From: Planctomycetota bacterium
Lineage (GTDB): Bacteria; Planctomycetota; Planctomycetia; Planctomycetales; Planctomycetaceae
Assembly (NCBI GenBank): GCA_024278285.1
Contig: JAJRTM010000064.1
Coordinates: 1-6,888, forward strand
Direction: 5' to 3'
DNA length: 6,888 nt
The notes under the pieces are model-generated. The model made no database searches. It was not told the DNA's origin and saw only the letters and a list, made by a program, of their open reading frames with translations. The position numbers were made by a program, and so were the translations under genes. Shown piece by piece: positions 1 through 5,913 of this stretch (positions within the stretch are counted from its first letter, which is position 1; every line of letters begins with the position of its first letter).

Positions 1-82
1 CGAAGCCGGGCAGTAAATGCAAACAGAACAGCACTGCCAGGGTGAACGAAAACTGCCTGCGAAGAACTTGACTGAATTTCAT
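1..82 (-). CDS. N-terminus of an exported protein (partial)
   Basis: Reading leftward from the ATG at 82-80, the frame stays open to the window edge for 27 residues. The peptide begins MKFSQVLRRQFSF, followed by a hydrophobic stretch rich in Leu, Val, Ala and Phe (about residues 12-24). This is the basic n-region plus hydrophobic core of a Sec signal peptide; the cleavage site and mature protein lie outside the window. A GGAG sequence sits about 5 bases upstream of the ATG and supports this start. It follows the stop of the upstream ceramidase-like gene by 46 bases on the same strand, so it is probably the fifth gene of the operon. No family can be assigned from a signal peptide. The open frame, ribosome binding site and context make the gene likely, but its function is unknown. 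Confidence 0.7.
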   Translation of the reverse strand, partial: MKFSQVLRRQFSFTLAVLFCLHLLPGF

Positions 83-128
83 TTTAGCTCCGTAAATATT
101 GTGACTCAATTGAAACCAGCCACTTGCT

Positions 129-1550
129 TTAACCGATATTTTTGTTAAGAAAACTTGTCACTTCGCTGGAAAATATCTGCGTTGCGGTTGGGATAAATGG
201 GGGAAGATTCAGCAATTTGGGAACGACACTGGCTGCATACTCGCCGTTTTTGTGGGATGTTGGGTCGGTCAGGTAGCCGATAAATCCGTCTGTGTAGCCA
301 ACCATCATTGTGTTTTCTAAAGATGATTTCAGTTGAATCTGCAAACCGTAGTAACTGAATAGTTCTGAGCTGTGAAACAGCAAACCGTTATTGCCTAATT
401 GCAGCAGGGAAACCGTTGTGGGAAGGTCTGTTTGGGCGGAGTTCCATTTCTGGGCATCATCAAACCAGGCTTTTGCAAAAGGGGCATCGACGAACGAGCC
501 GCTCGCGCATTTTTCCGGATTTTTGCGGTATTGTTCCATCCGGCTATTCATTAATTCGAGATCGAGCGGCAACATGATTTCTTCTGTTGCGATCCGCAAT
601 TCGCTCGGCTTTACTGATTGTGCGTTGGAGAGTGCCTGGCGAATTCCCACGACAACTTGCCTGGCGGTCTGTTCTGCCTCGCCTCGCCAGGGGGTTCCGT
701 CCCCCGGATTCACATCTCCGGCGTGGCCTTGCAGGAACGAAGGAGTCACATTTTCCTGCTTGCTGATTATCTCAGCAACAATTCCCGGCCAATCGGGACC
801 GGCTTCGCCATCTGCGTAACAGACCGGATGAGCCGAGAACTGATACCAGAGCAAATTTTTCTTTTTCGGGCCACGTTCAAAGTGAAGTGTGTGAAGCACC
901 GTATCAAGCCAGCGATCCTTTTCACTGGACTGTGCATTGAAGTCGATATCTTTTTTGAAATCTTTTCGAGTCCGATTAAAATTCGCTCCTTCGGTACGGC
1001 TCTTACCAATCGAAAGATCGGCAGCCGCCAAATCCGCTTTCGCAATTTCAACAGCCTGCACAATTCGCTTCTCTGTTTCTGCGATGTATTTTTCGGGCAG
1101 TCCGCCCCATAAGCGAAAGAATCGAAGTGTCGGTGCAGAGTGCGTATGAGTGACACAAAGACGGATGGCATCGACCGGAATTCCTGTTTTTTTAGAGATC
1201 TGCTTTTGCAGCCGCCGTGTCGATTCACGAGAAATGGCACAGACATCTATCGAAACAATCGCAGCAAGCTGTTTGCCAAGTTGCAACACAATCGCACGAG
1301 CCTCGGTTTTATCTCGAACAGAACCGACTAAACGTTCGCTGCCTGGTTTGTAATGGAATCCGGCCATGACGGTGCCAACCTGCGGAGTGATATCAACGGT
1401 CCCTTCGCCTGCCTTGAGCGTTTCGGCCGAAGAAGATTCGCCGGCGTAAATTCCGTGAAACAACCCCCCGGCTCCCAGCAACGATCCTGCACTGGCCGCC
1501 TGCCCCAGAAACTTACGTCGAGTACTCTGCTGAATGATTATTTTATTCAT
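129..1550 (-). CDS. Tat-exported neutral/alkaline ceramidase-fold protein, active-site Ser replaced
   Basis: This 473-residue protein belongs to the neutral/alkaline non-lysosomal ceramidase N-terminal domain family. Visible family marks are the opening GEGTVDITP, the metal-site motif THTHSAP (residues 134-140), SAHP with His241, GDVNPGD (278-284), Glu396 in SSELF, and the Tyr-rich segment near GYLTD (about 425). Characterised enzymes have GDVSPN, in which Ser is the nucleophile; here Asn281 takes that place. The C-terminal Ig-like domain of the roughly 670-residue Pseudomonas enzyme is absent. The N-terminus carries a twin-arginine signal, STRRKFLG (9-16), then an Ala/Gly/Leu-rich region, so the folded protein is probably sent out by Tat. 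I chose the ATG at 1550 because it gives a normal Tat n-region. A TTG at 1598 would add 16 residues encoded partly by repeat-like DNA. The ribosome binding site is weak (only A/G-rich). The gene lies 84 bases after the stop of the preceding gene using this start. The substrate is unknown: a metal-dependent amidase is plausible, true ceramidase activity doubtful. Confidence 0.85.
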   Translation of the reverse strand: MNKIIIQQSTRRKFLGQAASAGSLLGAGGLFHGIYAGESSSAETLKAGEGTVDITPQVGTVMAGFHYKPGSERLVGSVRDKTEARAIVLQLGKQLAAIVSIDVCAISRESTRRLQKQISKKTGIPVDAIRLCVTHTHSAPTLRFFRLWGGLPEKYIAETEKRIVQAVEIAKADLAAADLSIGKSRTEGANFNRTRKDFKKDIDFNAQSSEKDRWLDTVLHTLHFERGPKKKNLLWYQFSAHPVCYADGEAGPDWPGIVAEIISKQENVTPSFLQGHAGDVNPGDGTPWRGEAEQTARQVVVGIRQALSNAQSVKPSELRIATEEIMLPLDLELMNSRMEQYRKNPEKCASGSFVDAPFAKAWFDDAQKWNSAQTDLPTTVSLLQLGNNGLLFHSSELFSYYGLQIQLKSSLENTMMVGYTDGFIGYLTDPTSHKNGEYAASVVPKLLNLPPFIPTATQIFSSEVTSFLNKNIG

Positions 1551-1587
1551 CACTGCACTTTTTTCTTTCGTGACCTGACTCGATGTT

Positions 1588-1603
1588 GCCGGAACCAAAC
1601 AGG
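1588..1603. repeat. 16-base segment shared with the 5455-5470 repeat block
   Basis: The sequence GCCGGAACCAAACAGG here is identical to positions 5455-5470, and both copies are followed by an A-rich run. It lies between the stop of the 336-residue protein gene and the ATG of the Tat-exported ceramidase-like gene. At 5455 the same bases form the right side of a hairpin-containing repeat block, so this may be a remnant or partial copy of that element. It encodes part of the extra N-terminus that a TTG start at 1598 would add, which argues against that longer start. Confidence 0.6.
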
Positions 1604-1634
1604 GAAAAAGGTTGGAGATAAAACGGTAGAAAAA

Positions 1635-2645
1635 TCACTGGTTTCGCAAATCAGCACGATCGGATTTCGTCGCTTTTTCTATTTGTGATTGCGATTCAAA
1701 CGGAAGATACATCGTTCGCATCACTATTTGATATCGCTTACCGATTTTATAATCGGGAATAAAATACTGGAAGTCCCAGGCCGGGTTTCCTTTTCCGCCA
1801 CCCGAAGGAGATTGCGTCAGACGAATTTCATCTTGCGGTCGAAACATGAATGCGAACGCCATGTCGTGACTAACGCCGTAGTACCAGGGCTGCGTAAATT
1901 GGTACTGCGAACGATTGAACGCAAGAGAAAGTGGAAAGTTTTCATCATGTTTGAAGAGACGTTGATCGTCAATTCCAACATGCGTGGGAAGCGTCCCGTG
2001 TGCAGGAGTGATGCCTCGAACCCAACCATTTTTGTCACTGCCGTTTTTGATGCCCTTAAAATGAATATCAAGTGATTCAGGTTGATGAATATAACTGGCC
2101 CAGAACAAACCGATGTAACCATTTTTGAATGTATCGCGACGAGGAATACATTCGAGCGTCATTTCGATCACGCCATCATCGAGCAGTTCGTAACGCAGGC
2201 AACTTTCAAGTCCCCAATGCGGCGTAGGTGCCTGGTACAGTTCTGCAACATGATCGTTAATCAGACGCAATTCCATTGGTGCATTGCGTGGTTCAAACAG
2301 AATTTTTCGGTCCTGCGTCGTGCCATCGTGAATATGTTCAAAGTTCAAACCCGCAATTCCCGGCACAAAAATATTTCGTTTTTGTTTGGCATGCGTTAAA
2401 GAAACAACGCCGCTGTAACCGGCACGATGTTTAGGGAGTACATCGTCATCAACGGCACTGTTATCAATAATGATCGCTTCGATATCTCCCCGACGAAGTA
2501 TCACGTAGTGCTTTGCAGGAACCGTGTATTTAATGGTGGCATCACTAAACGTGGTAAGCTTCGGGAGCGGCTTCGCATAACCGCTGTCAGGAAAAATAAA
2601 TAATGCGAGAAACAACCATTGGCAACAGGTTTTGAAAACAAACAT
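1635..2645 (-). CDS. Exported protein of unknown family, 336 residues
   Basis: I do not recognise a named family. The protein starts with a Sec signal peptide: hydrophobic residues from about 9 to 19, then SGYA before Lys25 as a likely cleavage point. The mature part is rich in short beta-strand-like segments and aromatic residues, including HWGLESCLRYELLDDG (143-158), GYIGLFWASYIH (176-187), NGWVRGITPAHGTLP (206-220) and a C-terminal FQYFIPDYKIGKRYQIVMR (292-310). Strand alternation and the Trp, His and Asp content recall carbohydrate-active beta-sandwich proteins such as the galactose-mutarotase-like fold, but this is inference from texture, not a domain match. The ATG at 2645 has an AAGG seven bases upstream. 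The gene sits between two ceramidase-fold genes, 53 bases after one and 84 before the other's preferred start, suggesting co-transcription and a shared extracytoplasmic task. No catalytic motif could be assigned with confidence. Confidence 0.85.
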   Translation of the reverse strand: MFVFKTCCQWLFLALFIFPDSGYAKPLPKLTTFSDATIKYTVPAKHYVILRRGDIEAIIIDNSAVDDDVLPKHRAGYSGVVSLTHAKQKRNIFVPGIAGLNFEHIHDGTTQDRKILFEPRNAPMELRLINDHVAELYQAPTPHWGLESCLRYELLDDGVIEMTLECIPRRDTFKNGYIGLFWASYIHQPESLDIHFKGIKNGSDKNGWVRGITPAHGTLPTHVGIDDQRLFKHDENFPLSLAFNRSQYQFTQPWYYGVSHDMAFAFMFRPQDEIRLTQSPSGGGKGNPAWDFQYFIPDYKIGKRYQIVMRTMYLPFESQSQIEKATKSDRADLRNQ

Positions 2646-2698
2646 TGCTCAGCCTTGTGTTATGCTTAACAGGGAGGACGATGTGAATCGAGGGAGAA

Positions 2699-4159
2699 TT
2701 ATTTGGTTGTTACAGATTCTCGTAACAATTTCAATGCCGTTTCAACAAGTAATTCTCCGCTGCCAGGTTGCACGGTGGAGTTAGTCACTTCGTAACTGCC
2801 GCCGACATAAGCGGCCCGTGTCGGAATGTAAATGGTTTCCACGCAGTTGGAGAGTTCAATAATTAACGTCGTTTTGAATGGCGAAGCCTGCTTGATGGCC
2901 AATCCCAAATTGACAAAAACTTCCCCCGGCAGAAAAACAATGGCAACGTCACTTCCAATGGTCATCGTGGTAACTTCAACAGGCAGTGATTCACCGATGC
3001 CCGCGAACGACTTGGAAAGCCCCCAATTAAGATAATCAGAAGTGACAACCTGTGAAGGCGAGTTTTCATATTGATCAAGCATTAGCGATTTACAAGCGGT
3101 CACATGATCAAAAAAGTTGATCTTCTCTCCCTTTTTGACCAGGTCGAGCAAAAGTATTGCCTTTTCGATTTCATGTTTTCTAATCTTCTGTAGCGGCAAG
3201 CGAACGGTTGCTGATTTTACTTGGAACTTTTGTGATTTAACCGGTTCGAGTTTAGGGATCTCGGCTTCAATTGTCTTTGCCAGCGAGGTTCCGATAATTT
3301 CAGTTGTGTTTCGTGTTTTTCTGGTCGGATCAGAATGATTGATATCGCCACACGTGCCAGTTCCAAAAACTGATATCAATTGGTTCCCCAGTTTCTTTCG
3401 CATCGCCTGTTCAATAAAATAGGGGAAGTCTGCACTCCAAGTCAGTTTTTTAGAAGCAGCAACCGTATCAAGATGGAGTGCAAAATTGCTGATCAATCCA
3501 CGAGATGTTTTGCCATCTGACGATTTAATAAGCACCAGACCAATTTCCGGATCGATCGGACCAGCCGCCCGGATCACATTCGGATTACTCAGGCTTTGCC
3601 AGGTTTTCACCGAGCCATCCCGCATGACAAACCGCCGATTGAATGAAACCGGAAATACCTGTAACGCCGAGCCTGCTTCCAGTACAGCCGGCGAAGCCGC
3701 AGCATCAGCTTCGACAATCGCCTTGACTAGATTATTGATAAGATGAGCCGAATAAGACGCTCTTTTATCCGATGCTGTTTCTTCGCCCAAAAGATCATAG
3801 AGGTTTCGATAATAGGAAGGAGCGGTGTGAGAATGTGTTGCGGAAACAACAATATGTTCTGCAGGGATGCCTGTTTTTTCGGACGCTGCCTTGCGTACTT
3901 CAAGAAATAGATCGCGAGCAATGCCTGTTAAGTCAGCCACGACAAAAGCAGCCGCCTGATTATTGCCGCGAAACACAACCGCTTTCGCCTTGAGTGGGTC
4001 CGTCGTTCCGACCGCAAGTCGTTCGTGGTAATAACCAGCCATCGGGAAACCCAACGGCGGTGTAATTTCCACTTCCGCCACACCAATACGCAATGGATCA
4101 TCGGCAAGAATTGGTTGAGCAACGATGACGCACAGAAGCAAAGCGAAAAAGCGAAACAT
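2699..4159 (-). CDS. Sec-exported neutral/alkaline ceramidase-fold protein, active-site Ser replaced
   Basis: This 486-residue protein is a second, divergent member of the neutral/alkaline non-lysosomal ceramidase N-terminal domain family. A Sec signal peptide covers about residues 1-19 (hydrophobic core, then ILA before Asp20). Family marks in order are GVAEVEITPPLGFPMAGYY (26-44), the metal-site motif THSHTAP (108-114), His229 in NFALHLD, GTCGDINHSD (268-277), Glu413 in FLPGEVF, and YIPTRAAYVGGSYE (443-456). These fit the zinc-binding His, Glu and Tyr positions known from the family, but Asn274 replaces the nucleophilic Ser of the GDVSPN motif and the C-terminal Ig-like domain is missing. 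The ATG at 4159 has GGAG seven bases upstream. It lies 37 bases after the NHL gene and 53 before the unknown 336-residue protein. Expected location is periplasmic or extracellular. It could be an amidase on another substrate or a binding protein; ceramide as substrate is unproven. Confidence 0.88.
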   Translation of the reverse strand: MFRFFALLLCVIVAQPILADDPLRIGVAEVEITPPLGFPMAGYYHERLAVGTTDPLKAKAVVFRGNNQAAAFVVADLTGIARDLFLEVRKAASEKTGIPAEHIVVSATHSHTAPSYYRNLYDLLGEETASDKRASYSAHLINNLVKAIVEADAAASPAVLEAGSALQVFPVSFNRRFVMRDGSVKTWQSLSNPNVIRAAGPIDPEIGLVLIKSSDGKTSRGLISNFALHLDTVAASKKLTWSADFPYFIEQAMRKKLGNQLISVFGTGTCGDINHSDPTRKTRNTTEIIGTSLAKTIEAEIPKLEPVKSQKFQVKSATVRLPLQKIRKHEIEKAILLLDLVKKGEKINFFDHVTACKSLMLDQYENSPSQVVTSDYLNWGLSKSFAGIGESLPVEVTTMTIGSDVAIVFLPGEVFVNLGLAIKQASPFKTTLIIELSNCVETIYIPTRAAYVGGSYEVTNSTVQPGSGELLVETALKLLRESVTTK

Positions 4160-4196
4160 GAAAAGACTCCATTAACTCTGTAGAAATGATTATCAA

Positions 4197-5300
4197 TTAC
4201 GGAATCCAACAACGGACCCGGTGGTTGGAACTGTCACCAATGAAAACGCGACCATCAGCAGCAACATAAATGCCGTGAGGACGATTCAGTTTACAGGATG
4301 CAGGACCACCATCCGGGCCATCTCCTTTTTTACCGTTGCCCACAAGCGTTGTAATGATGCCGGTTTTGGCATCGATCTTTCTGACCGTATGACTTTCGGT
4401 ATCTGCCAGATAAATATTGCCTTGCCTATCGAGAGAAATCCCTTTCGGACCTGCCAGCTTCGCATCTTTAGCAAGGCCGTTATCACCTTTATAACCCGCT
4501 TTTCCGCCAACGCCTGCAATGTGAAACATCCTCTGTTGCTGCAAATCAATTTTGTAAACAGCGTTTCCTTCCCGCAATGCCAGCCAGAGGAATTCGCCAT
4601 CAAAATCAAGAGCACGCGGGCCACTTAATGCGATATCGGGAAGCTTGGCAGAATCCGGGTTCGGCCCTTTTTTTCCGGTCCCTGCAAAGGTAGAAACAAT
4701 GCCGGTCTTCGCATGAACAACTCTGACACGATGATTGCCAATATCGCAAATGTAAAGATTTTCTTCTGCATCGAAAGCAATCGAATGCGGCCTGTTGAAT
4801 GTGGCTTTGATTGCAGAACCACCATCACCAGAAAAGCCCTTCTCGCTTGTTCCTGCAACAGTGCTGATGATCCCGGTTTGATGATCGACCTTGCGGACAA
4901 CGTTATTCATCATTTCGACAAAATACATATCACCATTTTTCGTGAAGCGAATTTCATACGGCTCGTTCAGTTTTGCACTTTTTGCATCGCCTCCATCGCC
5001 GGCGTATCCTTTTTTTCCACAACCCGCGACGGTAGTTGCAATACCCGTTTTAAGATCGACACGCCTGATCACATGACTGGTGATTTCACAAATATAAAGG
5101 GCAGAATCGGGACCAATCACAACACCAAACGGACCACCACATTTTGCTCCTGTAGCTGGCCCGTTATCTCCAGAATAGCCATCAACTCCCGTTCCCAAAA
5201 TAGTAACCACTTCCCCGGCTCGAACGGTCTCAAAAGGAACAAGCAGAACGGTCATACAAAAAACGGAGAAACAAAGTCTCAAGAAAATACGATTGTCCAT
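4197..5300 (-). CDS. Exported six-bladed NHL-repeat beta-propeller protein
   Basis: This 367-residue protein consists of a Sec signal peptide (hydrophobic residues about 9-22, cleavage likely after VRA at 28) and NHL-type propeller repeats filling the rest. Each blade has a similar pattern: a GYSGDNGPA-type loop, then PxGI, then NLYIxDxxNHxVRxVD, then TGIISTVAGTG. Copies begin near residues 41, 98, 155, 209, 269 and 326. The fourth (about 209-254) is degenerate, with PNPDSAKLPDIALSGP and AVYKID. The last blade ends at HRVRCWIP without its outer TVAGTG-like strand, while the mature N-terminus begins with VVTILGTG. This suggests Velcro-style ring closure. NHL propellers usually act as binding or scaffold modules, although some are enzymes; no catalytic site is evident. 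It is the first gene of the minus-strand run, 37 bases before the next, and faces the repeat-rich spacer. The ATG at 5300 has only a weak purine-rich site (GAAGA) upstream. Confidence 0.9.
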   Translation of the reverse strand: MDNRIFLRLCFSVFCMTVLLVPFETVRAGEVVTILGTGVDGYSGDNGPATGAKCGGPFGVVIGPDSALYICEITSHVIRRVDLKTGIATTVAGCGKKGYAGDGGDAKSAKLNEPYEIRFTKNGDMYFVEMMNNVVRKVDHQTGIISTVAGTSEKGFSGDGGSAIKATFNRPHSIAFDAEENLYICDIGNHRVRVVHAKTGIVSTFAGTGKKGPNPDSAKLPDIALSGPRALDFDGEFLWLALREGNAVYKIDLQQQRMFHIAGVGGKAGYKGDNGLAKDAKLAGPKGISLDRQGNIYLADTESHTVRKIDAKTGIITTLVGNGKKGDGPDGGPASCKLNRPHGIYVAADGRVFIGDSSNHRVRCWIP

Positions 5301-5349
5301 AAGGATTTATCTTCATTAAAATCAAAAGTTGCAGGGGCAGTAACCGTAG

Positions 5350-5368
5350 GGTCCGCTATTTGCGGACC
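5350..5368. repeat. Perfect 7-bp hairpin, REP-like
   Basis: GGTCCGC (5350-5356) and GCGGACC (5362-5368) are exact reverse complements around the loop TATTT. The stem is GC-rich and has no following T-run on either strand, so it is not a typical intrinsic terminator. On the minus strand it would lie about 50 bases upstream of the NHL gene start and could be transcribed into its leader. The form fits short repetitive extragenic palindromes. Confidence 0.6.
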
Positions 5369-5386
5369 ACATTGGGAAGTGGAACC

Positions 5387-5471
5387 TCCTGTTTCAAGTT
5401 TCGTAGAGTGCGTCGCGACACACCTTTTCGGTTGCCTTTCCCTAACCCGGCGTAGCCGGAACCAAACAGGA
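5387..5471. repeat. Small repeat unit bounded by 8-bp inverted repeats and holding two hairpins
   Basis: TCCTGTTT (5387-5394) and AAACAGGA (5464-5471) are exact reverse complements. Inside lie a near-perfect 16-base palindrome, GTGCGTCGCGACACAC (5408-5423, one mismatched pair), and a hairpin CCGGC-GTA-GCCGG (5447-5459). The right end, 5455-5470, recurs exactly at 1588-1603. The nested symmetry suggests a non-autonomous repetitive element rather than coding DNA. No flanking target duplication could be seen. Confidence 0.5.
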
Positions 5472-5482
5472 AAAATAAAAAT

Positions 5483-5700
5483 AACCACAGAGACTCAGAG
5501 ATCATGGAGAAAAATACTCACGCGGAGACGCAAAGAATTTCCTACATCGCGTTCTAAAACAAATGAGATTCGAATGAACGAATAAAACTATCTTGAAAAA
5601 CTTTTCTTCTTTTTCTTTTCTCCTCGCCTTTACGTGAAACTATTTTTAAAATCAAAGACCTCTTTTTCTTTGTCTCAGTGCTCTGCGTGTCTCTGTGGTT
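5483..5700. repeat. Inverted pair of 'AACCACAGAGAC' dispersed repeats
   Basis: AACCACAGAGAC at 5483-5494 is exactly reverse-complemented at 5689-5700. The similarity continues inward in looser form: the left arm goes on to CGCGGAGACGCAAAGAA (5521-5537), and the right arm, read on the minus strand, contains CACGCAGAGCACTGAGACAAAG. The central part holds pyrimidine and A/T runs. When translated, this class of DNA gives NHRDTE- and TTETQR-like peptides that are often misannotated as small proteins. It is best viewed as a dispersed intergenic repeat of unknown function, here as two outward-ended copies. Confidence 0.65.
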
Positions 5701-5789
5701 CATCTCTTTCTTTTTCGTGGTAATAAAATCCTGCCACTTTGTGCAGCATTTCATTGATAAGACAATAAGCTCTATTGTTGATAATCAGC

Positions 5790-5811
5790 ATGGTGCGTTG
5801 CAACGCACCAT
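5790..5811. repeat. Perfect 22-base palindrome
   Basis: The core is GGTGCGTTGCAACGCACC (5792-5809), and symmetry extends by two further base pairs on each side (AT at the left, AT at the right), giving 22 bases with no mismatch and no loop. It sits about 100 bases upstream of the DUF1559 start. No T-run follows, so it does not look like an intrinsic terminator. It could be a REP-type repeat or a binding site for a dimeric regulator; the GC-rich core resembling the other hairpins in this spacer favours a repeat. Confidence 0.65.
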
Positions 5812-5831
5812 ACGTCACTATTCATTAAATG

Positions 5832-5861
5832 TTGGATTATTTTGCTTTATCCTGGTATCAT
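5832..5861 (+). promoter_or_regulatory. Possible promoter for the DUF1559 gene
   Basis: TATCAT (5856-5861) matches five of six bases of a sigma-70 -10 box and lies 18 bases after TTGGAT (5832-5837), which matches only TTG of the -35 consensus. The placement, just downstream of the palindrome and about 50 bases before the ATG, is sensible. The match is weak and planctomycete promoters are poorly defined, so this is a guess. Confidence 0.25.
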
Positions 5862-5897
5862 CATTCAAGTAGGAGAATAGACAATGCAATGATAACG

Positions 5898-5903
5898 AAG
5901 GAG
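5898..5903 (+). promoter_or_regulatory. Ribosome binding site of the DUF1559 gene
   Basis: AAGGAG ends ten bases before the ATG at 5914 and fixes that start. A second AGGAG at 5871-5875 precedes an ATG-CAA-TGA triplet series at 5884-5892, so a similar initiation context occurs twice within about 30 bases. Confidence 0.6.
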
Positions 5904-5913
5904 ATCTGTAGTC

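Larger units (their letters stand above)
5301..5913. other. Divergent intergenic spacer packed with repeats, no convincing gene
   Basis: This 613-base spacer separates the minus-strand operon from the plus-strand DUF1559 gene. It must contain the promoters for both. Open frames across it translate to low-complexity peptides such as NHRDTQSTETKKK and TTETQR, which are hallmarks of repeat DNA read as protein. Three zones can be seen: hairpin-forming motifs at 5350-5471, an inverted pair of AACCACAGAGAC repeats at 5483-5700 around an A- and T-tract-rich core, and a perfect palindrome at 5790-5811. These are listed separately. Confidence 0.75.

Noticed and set aside
767..1246. 159-residue minus-strand frame inside the Tat-signal ceramidase-like gene
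   Set aside because: It is an alternate frame of a gene with clear family motifs, and its Arg/Ser/Lys-rich composition is typical of a shadow.
1551..1598. N-terminal extension from TTG at 1598 for the Tat-signal protein
   Set aside because: It would bury the twin-arginine motif after 24 residues and is encoded by DNA shared with an intergenic repeat; the ATG at 1550 fits better.
5322..5372. 16-codon minus-strand frame with AGGAGG upstream, just before the NHL gene, as a possible leader peptide
   Set aside because: The ATG is 12 bases from the AGGAGG and the frame is made mostly of the 5350-5368 hairpin; no run of regulatory codons is present.
5279..5488. 69-residue minus-strand frame over the hairpin cluster
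   Set aside because: It is a translation of palindromic repeats that overlaps the NHL gene start in another frame and has no recognisable feature.
4713..5585. 290-codon plus-strand open frame across the NHL gene start and the spacer
   Set aside because: It lies antisense to the NHL gene, then runs through repeat DNA (TTETQR-like peptide). The minus-strand frame has a signal peptide and clear repeats, so this one is a shadow.
5554..5754. 66-residue minus-strand frame containing NHRDTQSTETKKK
   Set aside because: The peptide is the translation of a dispersed CACAGAGAC-type repeat, very Lys/Arg rich, with no domain; not a credible gene.
5762..5778. ACAATA/TATTGT inverted repeat with a 5-base loop
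   Set aside because: A six-base AT-rich stem is too weak and too common by chance to call an operator or terminator.
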